From: an uncultured Faecalibacterium sp.
GTDB lineage: Bacteria; Bacillota; Clostridia; Oscillospirales; Ruminococcaceae
Direction of reading: 5' to 3'
DNA length: 37,548 nt
NCBI GenBank assembly: GCA_934548045.1
Contig: CAKTEM010000023.1
Coordinates: 1 to 37,548 of the forward strand
The position numbers and the translations under genes are program-made. Within the stretch, counting starts at the first letter, position 1. Each line of letters starts with the position of its first letter. A model generated the notes under the pieces. It was not told the DNA's origin. It made no database searches and worked only from the letters and a program-made list of their open reading frames with translations. Shown one piece after another: positions 18,176-25,839 of this stretch.

Positions 18176-19018
18176 ATGGAAAAGAAGCTGGTATTTCTGG
18201 ACATCGACGGCACCCTTCTGCCGCCCGGCGAGATGGCCGTGCCGAAAAGCGCGGTGGACGCCATGCGCCGCGCTCGTGCCAACGGCCACAAGCTGTTTCT
18301 CTGCACCGGCCGCAACCTGCGGATGACTCAGCCGCTGTTTGACTACGGCTTCGACGGCTTTGTGTGCAGCGCAGGCGGCTATGTGGGCTGCGACGGAAAA
18401 ATTCTGGTCGATATCCCGATGGAGCCGGAACAGGTGGCAGGCATCCGGAAGGTGATGCAGGCAAGCGGCGTCGAGTGTACGCTGGAAGCCCGGGATAACA
18501 CCTACGGCGGCGTCCAGATGATCGAGCGATTCGCCCACAACTTCCAGACGGCAGGCACCCTGAACAGCGAGGCCGAACGCTGGAAGAAGATGATGGAGTT
18601 CGGGATGACGATCCGACCCATCGAGGAGTACGCAGGCGCGCCGGTTTACAAAATCGTTTACATCGCCGAAAAGCCCGAAGACCTGCTCGAGGTCAGGCGG
18701 CAGTACGAAGACCAGTTCGTTTTCTGTGAGGCAAAGCTGGGAAAGTTCGGCGGCGAGATGGTGAACGGCGAACTCATCAACCGCAAGTTCAACAAAGGCA
18801 CCGGCATCAAGGCGATATGCGATTATCTGAACATGCCGCTGAGCGATACCATTGGCTTCGGTGACAGCGACAACGATTTGCAGATGACCGATGTGGTCGG
18901 CATCAGCTACTGTATGGCGAACGGTTCCGAGAGTTTGAAAAAGCTCTGTGACCGTGTCTGCCCGGCAGTGACCGAGGACGGCATCGCAAAGGCGTTTGAA
19001 GAGCTGGAACTTATCTGA
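18176..19018 (+). CDS. HAD-superfamily (Cof-type, IIB) phosphatase
   Basis: A 280-residue cytosolic phosphatase. The catalytic Asp pair is in LDIDGT (D9, D11), the second motif is in LCTGRN, and the final metal-binding motif is GFGDSDND (228-234). The large IIB cap between them is typical of Cof/YidA-like enzymes, which dephosphorylate sugar phosphates or flavin and pyridoxal phosphates. It is cotranscribed with the LacI-like regulator, which suggests a sugar-phosphate substrate; this is inference. An AAGGAG site precedes the ATG. A bidirectional terminator follows. Confidence 0.92.
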   Translation: MEKKLVFLDIDGTLLPPGEMAVPKSAVDAMRRARANGHKLFLCTGRNLRMTQPLFDYGFDGFVCSAGGYVGCDGKILVDIPMEPEQVAGIRKVMQASGVECTLEARDNTYGGVQMIERFAHNFQTAGTLNSEAERWKKMMEFGMTIRPIEEYAGAPVYKIVYIAEKPEDLLEVRRQYEDQFVFCEAKLGKFGGEMVNGELINRKFNKGTGIKAICDYLNMPLSDTIGFGDSDNDLQMTDVVGISYCMANGSESLKKLCDRVCPAVTEDGIAKAFEELELI

Positions 19019-19032
19019 TAAAAGAAGACAGA

Positions 19033-19068
19033 AAAAGACCGTGAATCAAACGATTCACGGTCTTTTTT
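19033..19068. terminator. Bidirectional terminator between the HAD gene and luxS
   Basis: A perfect 15-base stem (19033-19047 with 19052-19066), AAAC loop, with A-run on the left and T-run on the right. It can end both the plus-strand HAD transcript and the minus-strand pyk-luxS transcript. Confidence 0.95.
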
Positions 19069-19075
19069 GTATCTC

Positions 19076-19528
19076 TTAGTAGTGCAGTTGCTCTGCGGTC
19101 AGGGCTTCCAGAACCGGCAGCATGGCGGTGGCCTCCGCTTTGGCGGTGGGCAGGTCCATGTCGCGGTAGTTGCCACATTCCACTTCGCTTGCGCCGGGGA
19201 TATCACCCTCGAACGCAGCCATAAAGCGGAAGCTCTCCACAGTCAGGGCCAGTGCTTCGGCCGGGGTCAGGCCACGGGTCAGCAGGTAGAAACCCGTCCG
19301 GCAGCCCATCGGGCCGACGTAGATGACACCGTCTTTATAGGAGCTGTTCCGGGCGTAGGTCGCGAACAGATGCTCCAGCGTGTGCGCCGCACCGGTGGAA
19401 AGATAGTCGCCCTGATTAGGCTTCTTCATCCGGATATCCCAGGTCAGAACGTCGCCGTCCTGACGGCTCAGGTACATGCCGCGCTCGAGCTTGGTGTGGT
19501 CGACGCAGAAACTTGCGATGCGTTCCAT
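19076..19528 (-). CDS. luxS: S-ribosylhomocysteine lyase
   Basis: A 150-residue enzyme that cleaves S-ribosylhomocysteine to homocysteine and the autoinducer-2 precursor DPD. Metal ligands are H49 and H53 in HTLEH and C118 in CGNYRDMDL; the catalytic Cys is C76 in GPMGCRTG. A GTG three codons upstream is in frame, but the GAGGTGA ribosome binding site overlaps that GTG and lies five bases before the ATG, so the ATG (19528) is the start. It is 24 bases after pyk with no terminator between, so it is likely transcribed with glycolysis. No mtn/pfs gene is adjacent. Confidence 0.96.
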   Translation of the reverse strand: MERIASFCVDHTKLERGMYLSRQDGDVLTWDIRMKKPNQGDYLSTGAAHTLEHLFATYARNSSYKDGVIYVGPMGCRTGFYLLTRGLTPAEALALTVESFRFMAAFEGDIPGASEVECGNYRDMDLPTAKAEATAMLPVLEALTAEQLHY

Positions 19529-19552
19529 TTCGCTCACCTCGCAGTTATGTGA

Positions 19553-21313
19553 TCAAACCTGCAGACGCTGGACACTGCCATGTGCGCAGTCAACAGCGAT
19601 CATCAGACCATCGCGGATGTGGGAAGTCGCACCGGCGGCACCGACGATGGTGGGCTTCAGCAGAGCCTTGCCGGCGATGGCAGCATGGCTGTTCAGGCCC
19701 GGCTCCTCGACGACCAGAGCGGCAGCGTCACGGACGAAGCTCAGCATCTCGTTGGTGGTGGAAGGAACAACCAGAACCATGCCGGGCTTGAACTTTGCAC
19801 GGATCTCCTCGAGGGTGTGGCAGACACATGCCTTGCCGGTCGCATTTGCCAGAGTCGAACCCTCGGGGCCAACGCCGACACCGCTGGACAGGCAGTTGCC
19901 GATCATGTGGATCTTGATCATGTTGGTGGTACCGGAAACGCCCACGGGAACGCCTGCGGTAACGACAGCCAGCTCGCCGTCGTGCAGGTAACCGTTTTCC
20001 TTTGCCAGAGTGGTGGACATTTCAATCAGCTCATCGGTGCTGTGTGCCAGCTCCATCATGAGCGGAGTGATGCCCCAGGAGATGGACAGCTGACGCTGAA
20101 CCTGTGCGTCCATGACGCAGGCAATGATGGGCTGAGAAGGACGATACTTGCTCAGCAGGCGAGCAGTGGTGCCAGACTCGGACACGGTGACGATAGCGGA
20201 AGCGTTGACATCTGCTGCGGTCAGGCATGCAGCATGAGCAGTTGCGTCGCTGACGCTGATCTTGCCGGTGACAGCAGCCTGCGTCAGGCGGCGGTCGATA
20301 TAGTGCGGCTCGTTTTCGGTGCGCTCTGCGATCGCGGACATGGTCTTGAGAGCCTCGACCGGATAATCACCGGCAGCAGTCTCACCAGACAGCATGATAG
20401 CAGAGGTGCCGTCGTAGATGGCGTTTGCAACGTCGGAGATTTCGGCACGGGTCGGACGGGGGTTGACCATCATGCTGTCCAGCATCTGGGTAGCAGTGAC
20501 GATGGGCTTGCCGAAAGAGAAGGAGCGGTCGATGACGCTCTTCTGGATGCCGGGCAGCTCGGTGAAGTTGATCTCAACACCCAGATCACCACGGGCGACC
20601 ATGACGGCGTCTGCAGCGGCGAGGATGCTGTCGATGTTGTTGACGCCCTCGCGGTTCTCGATCTTTGCGATGATGCGGATCTTGGAATCGTACTCGTTCA
20701 GCAGGTTGCGGATGTCGTAGACGTCCTGTGCGCAGCGCACGAAGGAAGCGGCGATGAAGTCAAAGCCCTGCTCGACACCGAAGATGATGTCCTCACGGTC
20801 CTTCTGGCTCAGGTACGGCATGGACAGGTGGACACCCGGAACATTGACGCCCTTCTTGGTCTTGATCTTGCCGCTGTTCAGAACTTCGCAGACGATATCG
20901 GTATCGGTGACGGACTTGATGCTCAGCTTGATCAGGCCGTCGTCCAGCATAATGGTGCCGCCCGGCTGAACGTCCTGCGGCAGGTCCTTATAGGTGATGG
21001 CGCAGATCTCCTTGGTGCCTTCGACATCACGGGTGGTCAGGGTGAACTCCTGACCGGCTTCCAGCATCTCGACGCCGTTCTTGAACTCTTTCAGGCGGAT
21101 CTCGGGGCCTTTGGTGTCCAGCAGGGCAGCGACCGGCTTGCCCAGCTCTTCACGGATGGCCTTCAGCTTGTCCAGACGGCCCTTGTGCTCTTCGTGGGAG
21201 CCGTGGGAAAAGTTGAAACGGGCAACATTCATGCCGTTGGCGACCAGCTGACGCAGGACGTCGCCCTTATCGGTGGACGGGCCGAGGGTGCAGATAATTT
21301 TGGTTTTTCTCAT
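19553..21313 (-). CDS. pyk: Pyruvate kinase with C-terminal PEP-utilising domain
   Basis: A 586-residue enzyme for the last step of glycolysis (PEP + ADP to pyruvate + ATP). The N-terminus MRKTKIICTLGPST, the signature MVARGDLGVE, and the GKPIVTATQML segment are all present. The extra C-terminal domain (about residues 480-586), with TTNEM and EPGLNSHAAI, is related to the phosphohistidine domain of PEP-utilising enzymes and is typical of Bacillus-type Pyk (585 residues). A GGAGGT site lies before the ATG. luxS follows on the same strand. Confidence 0.97.
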   Translation of the reverse strand: MRKTKIICTLGPSTDKGDVLRQLVANGMNVARFNFSHGSHEEHKGRLDKLKAIREELGKPVAALLDTKGPEIRLKEFKNGVEMLEAGQEFTLTTRDVEGTKEICAITYKDLPQDVQPGGTIMLDDGLIKLSIKSVTDTDIVCEVLNSGKIKTKKGVNVPGVHLSMPYLSQKDREDIIFGVEQGFDFIAASFVRCAQDVYDIRNLLNEYDSKIRIIAKIENREGVNNIDSILAAADAVMVARGDLGVEINFTELPGIQKSVIDRSFSFGKPIVTATQMLDSMMVNPRPTRAEISDVANAIYDGTSAIMLSGETAAGDYPVEALKTMSAIAERTENEPHYIDRRLTQAAVTGKISVSDATAHAACLTAADVNASAIVTVSESGTTARLLSKYRPSQPIIACVMDAQVQRQLSISWGITPLMMELAHSTDELIEMSTTLAKENGYLHDGELAVVTAGVPVGVSGTTNMIKIHMIGNCLSSGVGVGPEGSTLANATGKACVCHTLEEIRAKFKPGMVLVVPSTTNEMLSFVRDAAALVVEEPGLNSHAAIAGKALLKPTIVGAAGATSHIRDGLMIAVDCAHGSVQRLQV

Positions 21314-21468
21314 AGACAGTATACCTCCAACATCTCTCTAAACTTCTAACTCTATCTTGGCACAGTGAGCCGCTTTGCCTGCTCACCGTCTCTGCCGGAC
21401 AGTTTCACGGAATCTGCCCGGGCAGGGGGTTGCTTTAATATGGCTGTTTGGAAACCATACCAACCTAT
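21314..21468 (-). promoter_or_regulatory. 5' leader of pyk
   Basis: About 150 nt between the likely transcription start and the ATG. It contains GTGAGC-aggcaaagcg-GCTCAC and a CTGCCCGGGCAG palindrome. No known riboswitch is recognised. Together with the divergent promoters it accounts for the 349-base gap between pyk and deoB. Confidence 0.4.
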
Positions 21469-21497
21469 ATTATAAACGCTTGGATACAATAGAGCAA
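21469..21497 (-). promoter_or_regulatory. Promoter of the pyk-luxS operon
   Basis: On the minus strand, TTGCTC (21497-21492), a 17-base spacer and TATAAT (21474-21469). It diverges from the deoB promoter. Confidence 0.75.
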
Positions 21498-21558
21498 GAG
21501 CAATCTTTGCTAAGAAACCCTAAAGATTTTGTAATAAGTGCGAGAACCGACAAAACGC

Positions 21559-21587
21559 TTGCGAAAAACGCCGGCCTCGCATATAAT
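21559..21587 (+). promoter_or_regulatory. Promoter of deoB
   Basis: TTGCGA at 21559-21564, a 17-base spacer and TATAAT at 21582-21587, about 75 bases before the deoB start. Confidence 0.75.
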
Positions 21588-21662
21588 AGAAGCAAACAAA
21601 AGTCTCACTTCTCCAAGGGAAGTATGCCCCGGAGGGCGAGGCGGAAAACGGAGAAAAAGAAT

Positions 21663-22841
21663 ATGGAAAAACGTGTTTTTCTGATCGTTCTGGACAGCTT
21701 CGGCATCGGCGCAGAGCCGGACGCCCCTGCATTCGGCGACGCAGGCACCAACACCCTCGGTGCTATCGCCAAGCACCCCAACTTCAACTGCCCCAACCTG
21801 CGCAAGCTGGGTATGTTCAACATCGACGGTGTGACCGCTGGCGAGAAGTGTGATGCGCCCATCGGCTCCTTCGCGCGCCTGCAGGAGCAGAGCATGGGCA
21901 AGGATACCACCATCGGCCACTGGGAAATTGCCGGTGTCGTCAGCCCGAAACCGCTGCCGACCTTCCCGAACGGCTTCCCGGACAGCCTTATCCACGAGTT
22001 TGAGGAGAAGACCGGCCACAAAGTCCTCTGCAACAAGCCCTACTCCGGCACGCAGGTGCTGAAGGACTACGGCGAGCAGGCCATGAAGGAGAACGCCCTC
22101 ATCGTCTACACCAGCGCGGACAGTGTCTTCCAGGTGGCAGCGAACGAGGAGCTGGTCCCGGTGCATGAGCTGTATCGTTACTGCGAGATCGCCCGTGAGA
22201 TGCTGAAAGGCGAGTACGGCGTGGGCCGTGTCATCGCGCGCCCGTTCCTCGGCCACACCGCAGATACCTTCTACCGCACCACCAACCGCCACGACCTGAG
22301 CCTCAAGCCGCCTCGCAAGACCATGCTCGACCTGCTGAAGGACGCCGGCAAGGACGTCATCGCGGTCGGCAAGATCTTCGATATCTTCGACGGCGAGGGC
22401 GTCACCGAGAAGATTAAGACCACCGGCAACACCAACGGCATCGCCTTCACCAAGGCTCTGCAGACCCGTGACTTCGACGGTCTGGTGTTCGTCAACCTCG
22501 TCGACTTCGACATGCTCTACGGCCATCGCCGCGATGTAGCAGGCTACGCCGCCGCTGCGACCGAGTTCGACAAGTTTGTTGCCGACTTCATCCCCGGTAT
22601 GCGTGAGGGCGATATCCTGATGGTAACCGCTGACCATGGCTGCGACCCGTCCTACACCAAGACCACCGACCATACCCGTGAGTATGTGCCGTACCTCATC
22701 TACGGCAAGGGCGTCAAGCCGGGCGTCGACCTCGGCACCAAGCTCTGCTTCGGCACCATTGCACATACCATCTGCGATTACCTCGGCGTGGGTGCCTCCA
22801 GCCTTGACGGCCAGAGTATCTTAAATGACGTCCTGAAATAA
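21663..22841 (+). CDS. deoB: Phosphopentomutase
   Basis: A 392-residue alkaline-phosphatase-superfamily enzyme that interconverts (deoxy)ribose-1-phosphate and -5-phosphate in nucleoside catabolism. The metal-binding N-terminus FLIVLDSFGIGAEPDA and the C-terminal TADHGCDP and TDHTREYVP segments are visible, along with GKDTTIGHWE, which carries the phosphorylated Thr. An open frame continues upstream, but the ATG at 21663 starts the family N-terminus and has GGAGAAAA before it. It is monocistronic from its own promoter; no deoC or purine nucleoside phosphorylase gene is adjacent. Confidence 0.96.
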   Translation: MEKRVFLIVLDSFGIGAEPDAPAFGDAGTNTLGAIAKHPNFNCPNLRKLGMFNIDGVTAGEKCDAPIGSFARLQEQSMGKDTTIGHWEIAGVVSPKPLPTFPNGFPDSLIHEFEEKTGHKVLCNKPYSGTQVLKDYGEQAMKENALIVYTSADSVFQVAANEELVPVHELYRYCEIAREMLKGEYGVGRVIARPFLGHTADTFYRTTNRHDLSLKPPRKTMLDLLKDAGKDVIAVGKIFDIFDGEGVTEKIKTTGNTNGIAFTKALQTRDFDGLVFVNLVDFDMLYGHRRDVAGYAAAATEFDKFVADFIPGMREGDILMVTADHGCDPSYTKTTDHTREYVPYLIYGKGVKPGVDLGTKLCFGTIAHTICDYLGVGASSLDGQSILNDVLK

Positions 22842-22872
22842 CGCTTTTCGGAGATTTTTCACGTTTTGTCTA

Positions 22873-22901
22873 TTGTGTTTCACGGCACTGAGTGGTATCC
22901 T
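22873..22901 (+). promoter_or_regulatory. Possible promoter of the Ser/Ala-rich protein gene
   Basis: TTGTGT, a 17-base spacer and TATCCT (4 of 6 to the -10 consensus). Moderate match only. Confidence 0.45.
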
Positions 22902-22948
22902 ATGGGCATCGAGAGGAAAGAAATTACAAGATGTGGGAGAAACCATTC

Positions 22949-23863
22949 ATGAAGAAAAAGACAAAAATCGGTCTGGCGGCAGCCGGAGTTTTATGTGTTG
23001 CGATCGCGGCAGGGCTGGTCTGGAACGGCACCCGGGATACCGGTGACAGCCTGACCTATGAGGAACTGCTGACACTGGCTGGGGATACGGATGCAACGTC
23101 TTCCGTCGTGGCAATACTGGAAGAAAACGCCAGCACCTCGGAAGTCATCGCGGTGAGCCAGCTGCTGCAGGAATTGGAAGCGGACAGCTCTTCGGAAGCG
23201 CAGAGCGAGGCCGCAAGCATCATTGAAGCTCTGAAAGACGAGAATACTTCCTCCTCCACCCTGACAGAGCTGGTCGCAAGCATTGCGGCATCTAGAAAAG
23301 AGGAAACGAACGGCGAAGCGACCGCTTCTTCTGAGACTGCTGAAAGCGCGGTCAGCGGAGCATCCCATTCGACGGCGGCACCCGATAAGGATTCCTCCTC
23401 GTCCAGTGCGTCTTCGACCGCCTCCGCCAGCTCGGCATCGTCCAGTAAGGAAAAGACCTGCGACGAACAGCTGGCCGACTGCATCAAGCAGATGGAAGCA
23501 CTGCAGGCCAAGAGTGAAAAAGAGGTCTACGGCATCATTTACGACGCCTTTGATGACTACATGTCACATCCGGCCAACGAACGCAACCTGATGCTGAAAA
23601 TTTCGGTTGTCCTCTCTAAGAGTGGCGAACTGAATAAAGCGCAGAGCAAGTGCGATAAAGAGTTCAAAGCGATTGTCACAGAGATGCGGCAGATTTTAAA
23701 AGACAATGGCCGTGACCAGACCCTCGCGGATGAAGCCGAAAAGACCTATAAGAAAAAGAAAAACGCCATGATCAAGGAACTCACGGATCAGGCGTACAGC
23801 GGCGGCGACGGCAGCGGCAAGTCCGGAAACTGGCTGGCCGAAAAAGCCGGAAAGACATCCTGA
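22949..23863 (+). CDS. Secreted or membrane-anchored Ser/Ala-rich protein, unknown function
   Basis: A 304-residue protein with a Lys-rich start (MKKKTK) and a hydrophobic segment at residues 8-25, a signal peptide or anchor without a clear lipobox. Residues about 45-180 are rich in Ser, Ala, Glu and Thr with no clear domain; 185-280 are charged and helical with two Cys. I do not recognise a family. The start at 22949 has GGGAGA eight bases upstream; an ATG at 22931 is an alternative that adds six residues. It is probably monocistronic and ends just before a strong terminator. It is a probable cell-surface protein. Confidence 0.65.
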   Translation: MKKKTKIGLAAAGVLCVAIAAGLVWNGTRDTGDSLTYEELLTLAGDTDATSSVVAILEENASTSEVIAVSQLLQELEADSSSEAQSEAASIIEALKDENTSSSTLTELVASIAASRKEETNGEATASSETAESAVSGASHSTAAPDKDSSSSSASSTASASSASSSKEKTCDEQLADCIKQMEALQAKSEKEVYGIIYDAFDDYMSHPANERNLMLKISVVLSKSGELNKAQSKCDKEFKAIVTEMRQILKDNGRDQTLADEAEKTYKKKKNAMIKELTDQAYSGGDGSGKSGNWLAEKAGKTS

Positions 23864-23884
23864 AAAAATCCATCCCATAAAAGC

Positions 23885-23930
23885 ACAGCCGGAGCTGGCA
23901 GAAAAAATCTGCTGGTTCCGGCTGTTTTTT
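23885..23930 (+). terminator. Terminator after the Ser/Ala-rich protein gene
   Basis: An ACAGCCGGA arm pairs with TTCCGGCTGT across an inner CTGGCAG/CTGCTGG stem, followed by six T. Confidence 0.85.
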
Positions 23931-23937
23931 GCTTTTT

Positions 23938-23951
23938 GTGGTTATAACCAC
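23938..23951 (+). promoter_or_regulatory. Perfect palindrome upstream of the ferredoxin-like gene
   Basis: GTGGTTATAACCAC is a perfect 14-base palindrome about 22 bases upstream of the -10, overlapping the position of the -35. It is a candidate regulator site; the regulator is unknown. Confidence 0.55.
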
Positions 23952-23959
23952 CGCAGCGG

Positions 23960-23979
23960 AGAAACGTTTCTGGTATACT
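23960..23979 (+). promoter_or_regulatory. Palindrome plus extended -10 promoter of the ferredoxin-like gene
   Basis: AGAAACGTTTCT (23960-23971) is a perfect 12-base palindrome with a central ACGT, the shape of LacI-family operators. It abuts an extended -10, TGG-TATACT (TATACT 23974-23979). No good -35 is present, so activation or an extended -10 is likely. Confidence 0.55.
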
Positions 23980-24021
23980 CAGACCATCAAAAGAGAGTAT
24001 CAAAAACAGGAGGATTCTACT

Positions 24022-24738
24022 ATGATCCGGAAAATCATTCACATAGACGAAGAAAAATGCAATGGCTGCGGCGCGTGTGTCACGGCCTGTCACGAGGGTG
24101 CCATTGGTCTGGTAAACGGCAAGGCAAAGCTGATGCGTGACGACTACTGCGATGGCTTTGGTGACTGCCTGCCCGGCTGTCCGACCGGTGCCATTACCTT
24201 TGAGGAGCGCGAGGCCGCCGCCTACGATGAGCAGGCCGTTCTGGAAAACAAGCAGAAGAAAGCAGCCGCAAAGCCGGCCTTCTCGGGCTGCCCGGGCCAC
24301 CAGATGCACCAGTTTGACCGCAGTACCGGCGGCGCGGCTGTCCAGACCCCGGCAAATCTGGCCTCTCAGCCCTCGCAGCTGGCACAGTGGCCCTGCCAGA
24401 TCAAGCTGGTGCCGGTCAATGCTCCCTATTTCAACGGCGCAAAGCTGCTCATCGCGGCCGACTGCACCGCTTACGCATACGCCAATGTCCATCAGGAGTT
24501 CATGAAGGGCAAAGTGACTCTCATCGGCTGCCCCAAGCTGGACGATGTGGATTACAGCGAGAAGCTGACCCAAATCATCGCCCGGAATGACATCAAGAGC
24601 GTGACCGTTCTGCGGATGGAAGTTCCCTGCTGCGGCGGTCTGGAACATGCCGCCGTCACCGCCCTGAAGAACAGCGGAAAGTTCATCCCTTGGCAGGTCG
24701 TGACCTTCTCGATTGATGGAAAGATTCTGGACCGGTAA
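24022..24738 (+). CDS. Ferredoxin-like 4Fe-4S protein
   Basis: A 238-residue protein with an N-terminal ferredoxin fold. Motif 1 is complete (C13-xx-C16-xx-C19-xxx-C23). Motif 2 has C43, C49 and C53-P, but the residue at the second position is F46 where a Cys is standard, so cluster II lacks one ligand. The rest (about residues 75-238) is an unassigned domain with further Cys, including CCGG near 213-216, and an ADCTAYAY segment. Such proteins usually act as electron carriers or metal-binding components in anaerobes; partners are not apparent. The start is ATG at 24022 with CAGGAGG upstream. It has an independent, palindrome-rich promoter and a strong terminator. Confidence 0.85.
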   Translation: MIRKIIHIDEEKCNGCGACVTACHEGAIGLVNGKAKLMRDDYCDGFGDCLPGCPTGAITFEEREAAAYDEQAVLENKQKKAAAKPAFSGCPGHQMHQFDRSTGGAAVQTPANLASQPSQLAQWPCQIKLVPVNAPYFNGAKLLIAADCTAYAYANVHQEFMKGKVTLIGCPKLDDVDYSEKLTQIIARNDIKSVTVLRMEVPCCGGLEHAAVTALKNSGKFIPWQVVTFSIDGKILDR

Positions 24739-24749
24739 GAAAATAAAGA

Positions 24750-24814
24750 ACCGGGCTCTGCGCCTGATTCACGGAAAAACCAGTGAACCAGGACAGCGGA
24801 GCCCGGTATTTTTA
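24750..24814. terminator. Terminator after the ferredoxin-like gene
   Basis: ACCGGGCTC (24750-24758) pairs with GAGCCCGGT (24799-24807) with an inner CCTGATTCAC/GTGAACCAGG stem; ATTTTTAT follows. T-rich on the minus strand as well, so it may work both ways. Confidence 0.85.
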
Positions 24815-24860
24815 TGTTATAAAAAACTTATTTCGTCAGACTGGACTTGCCCGACGTGCC

Positions 24861-24907
24861 AATGGCTCCCACTCTGGGGAAGCTGTCACCGGAGGTGACT
24901 GAGAGGG
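24861..24907 (-). repeat. Two-hairpin dispersed repeat (Clostridia-type)
   Basis: On the minus strand it reads CCCTCTCAGTCACC...GGTGAC then AGCTTCCCCAGAG...GGGAGCC, that is, two short hairpins in tandem: GTCACC-GGA-GGTGAC, and GCT-CCC paired with GGG-AGC. From memory this is a very common small repeat in Faecalibacterium and related genomes. It begins directly after the stop codon of the minus-strand membrane protein gene, where it might also serve as a transcript end. Confidence 0.6.
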
Positions 24908-25750
24908 TTAGTTGCTCAGCTTCTGGATAAACTGCGAGAAGCTTTCAAGGGCTTCTCGGATCTGGACAAAGGAAGCGACATCGTCATCCGACATCCGGGA
25001 GGTGGGCGCGACAATGATGGTATCGGCGGCGGTCAGAGTGCCGGTCAGCTCGATGTTCACCTCATGCTCCGGGATGCTCAGCAGAACGTGGAGGGGCGTG
25101 CTGTCCTTGAACAGGCTCTTCAGCGGCAGGCCGACGGTCAGGACGGGTGCGTTGGCGTCTGCGGCAGGGAACTGATAATAGGTGTAGCCGTCGAGGGCAT
25201 TGTCCGGCGTGACCTTCTGCAAGCTCCCCAGAGCCAGCGAGAAGCCGGTCATATCCTGTAACTCCACAGACTGCGTCTCAACGCCCAGAGCCGTCGCGAG
25301 CTGGGTCTGGGAGATGTAGTTCCCGAGCTTCCACGTGGGCAGTACCAGCCCGGCCAGCGGATAGGCGTCTACGATGCCCCTGCGCAGGACAGAATAGAGC
25401 TGGCCTGCGTCGTAGAGCGTCTCGTTCTGGTCGATGTAGACCCGGGTGAACGGTGTAGAGGACGATTTTGTGGAAAGGGTCAGCTGGAGCTTTCCGGCGG
25501 CATACTGGCCGGTAACGGTGCCTTTAGTCGCGCCGACGGTGTTCAGGATACCGTACAGGGTGGGTGTCTCGGCGGCGGTGGACGTCACTTGGTAATCAAA
25601 GCTGAAATTGCCGCCATTCTGGATGGCTTTTACCTTGTGAGAGAGCAGGCCGTAGACCGTTGCTGCCGCGACCACACAGATGAGAAGCAGGCAGACCACA
25701 ACGGTGATGACCGCCCGGGAACGATTTTTGGAAGAAGCCGAAGAAGCCAT
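24908..25750 (-). CDS. Single-pass membrane protein of unknown function
   Basis: A 280-residue protein with a short Ser/Arg-rich cytoplasmic N-terminus, a transmembrane helix at about residues 13-36, and about 240 residues outside. The outer part is rich in Thr, Ser and Leu, has a regular beta-like alternation, and contains no Cys or motif I recognise. AGGAGG precedes the ATG. It is transcribed divergently from the FlaR-like gene, and the dispersed repeat starts immediately after its stop. No family assignment is offered. Confidence 0.7.
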   Translation of the reverse strand: MASSASSKNRSRAVITVVVCLLLICVVAAATVYGLLSHKVKAIQNGGNFSFDYQVTSTAAETPTLYGILNTVGATKGTVTGQYAAGKLQLTLSTKSSSTPFTRVYIDQNETLYDAGQLYSVLRRGIVDAYPLAGLVLPTWKLGNYISQTQLATALGVETQSVELQDMTGFSLALGSLQKVTPDNALDGYTYYQFPAADANAPVLTVGLPLKSLFKDSTPLHVLLSIPEHEVNIELTGTLTAADTIIVAPTSRMSDDDVASFVQIREALESFSQFIQKLSN

Positions 25751-25773
25751 AGAGGTATCCTCCTGAAAATTAC

Positions 25774-25802
25774 TTGACGAATGTACGGGAAAAGAGTATA
25801 GT
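25774..25802 (+). promoter_or_regulatory. Promoter of the FlaR-like kinase gene
   Basis: TTGACG at 25774-25779, a 17-base spacer and TATAGT at 25797-25802, 37 bases before the start codon. Confidence 0.75.
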
Positions 25803-25839
25803 TAAGAGCCCAATCTATTCTATATAAAAGGAGCTGACT

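Noticed and set aside
19580..21349. 589-codon plus-strand open frame opposite pyk
   Set aside because: It is an antisense shadow of the pyruvate kinase gene and crosses its ribosome binding site.
21375..21662. Upstream 96-codon extension of deoB
   Set aside because: It spans the deoB and pyk promoters and reads through without similarity to the phosphopentomutase N-terminus.
22892..22948. Upstream extension of the Ser/Ala-rich protein to 22892
   Set aside because: This extension begins inside the likely -35/-10 region and lacks a ribosome binding site; the signal-peptide-like start at 22949 fits better.
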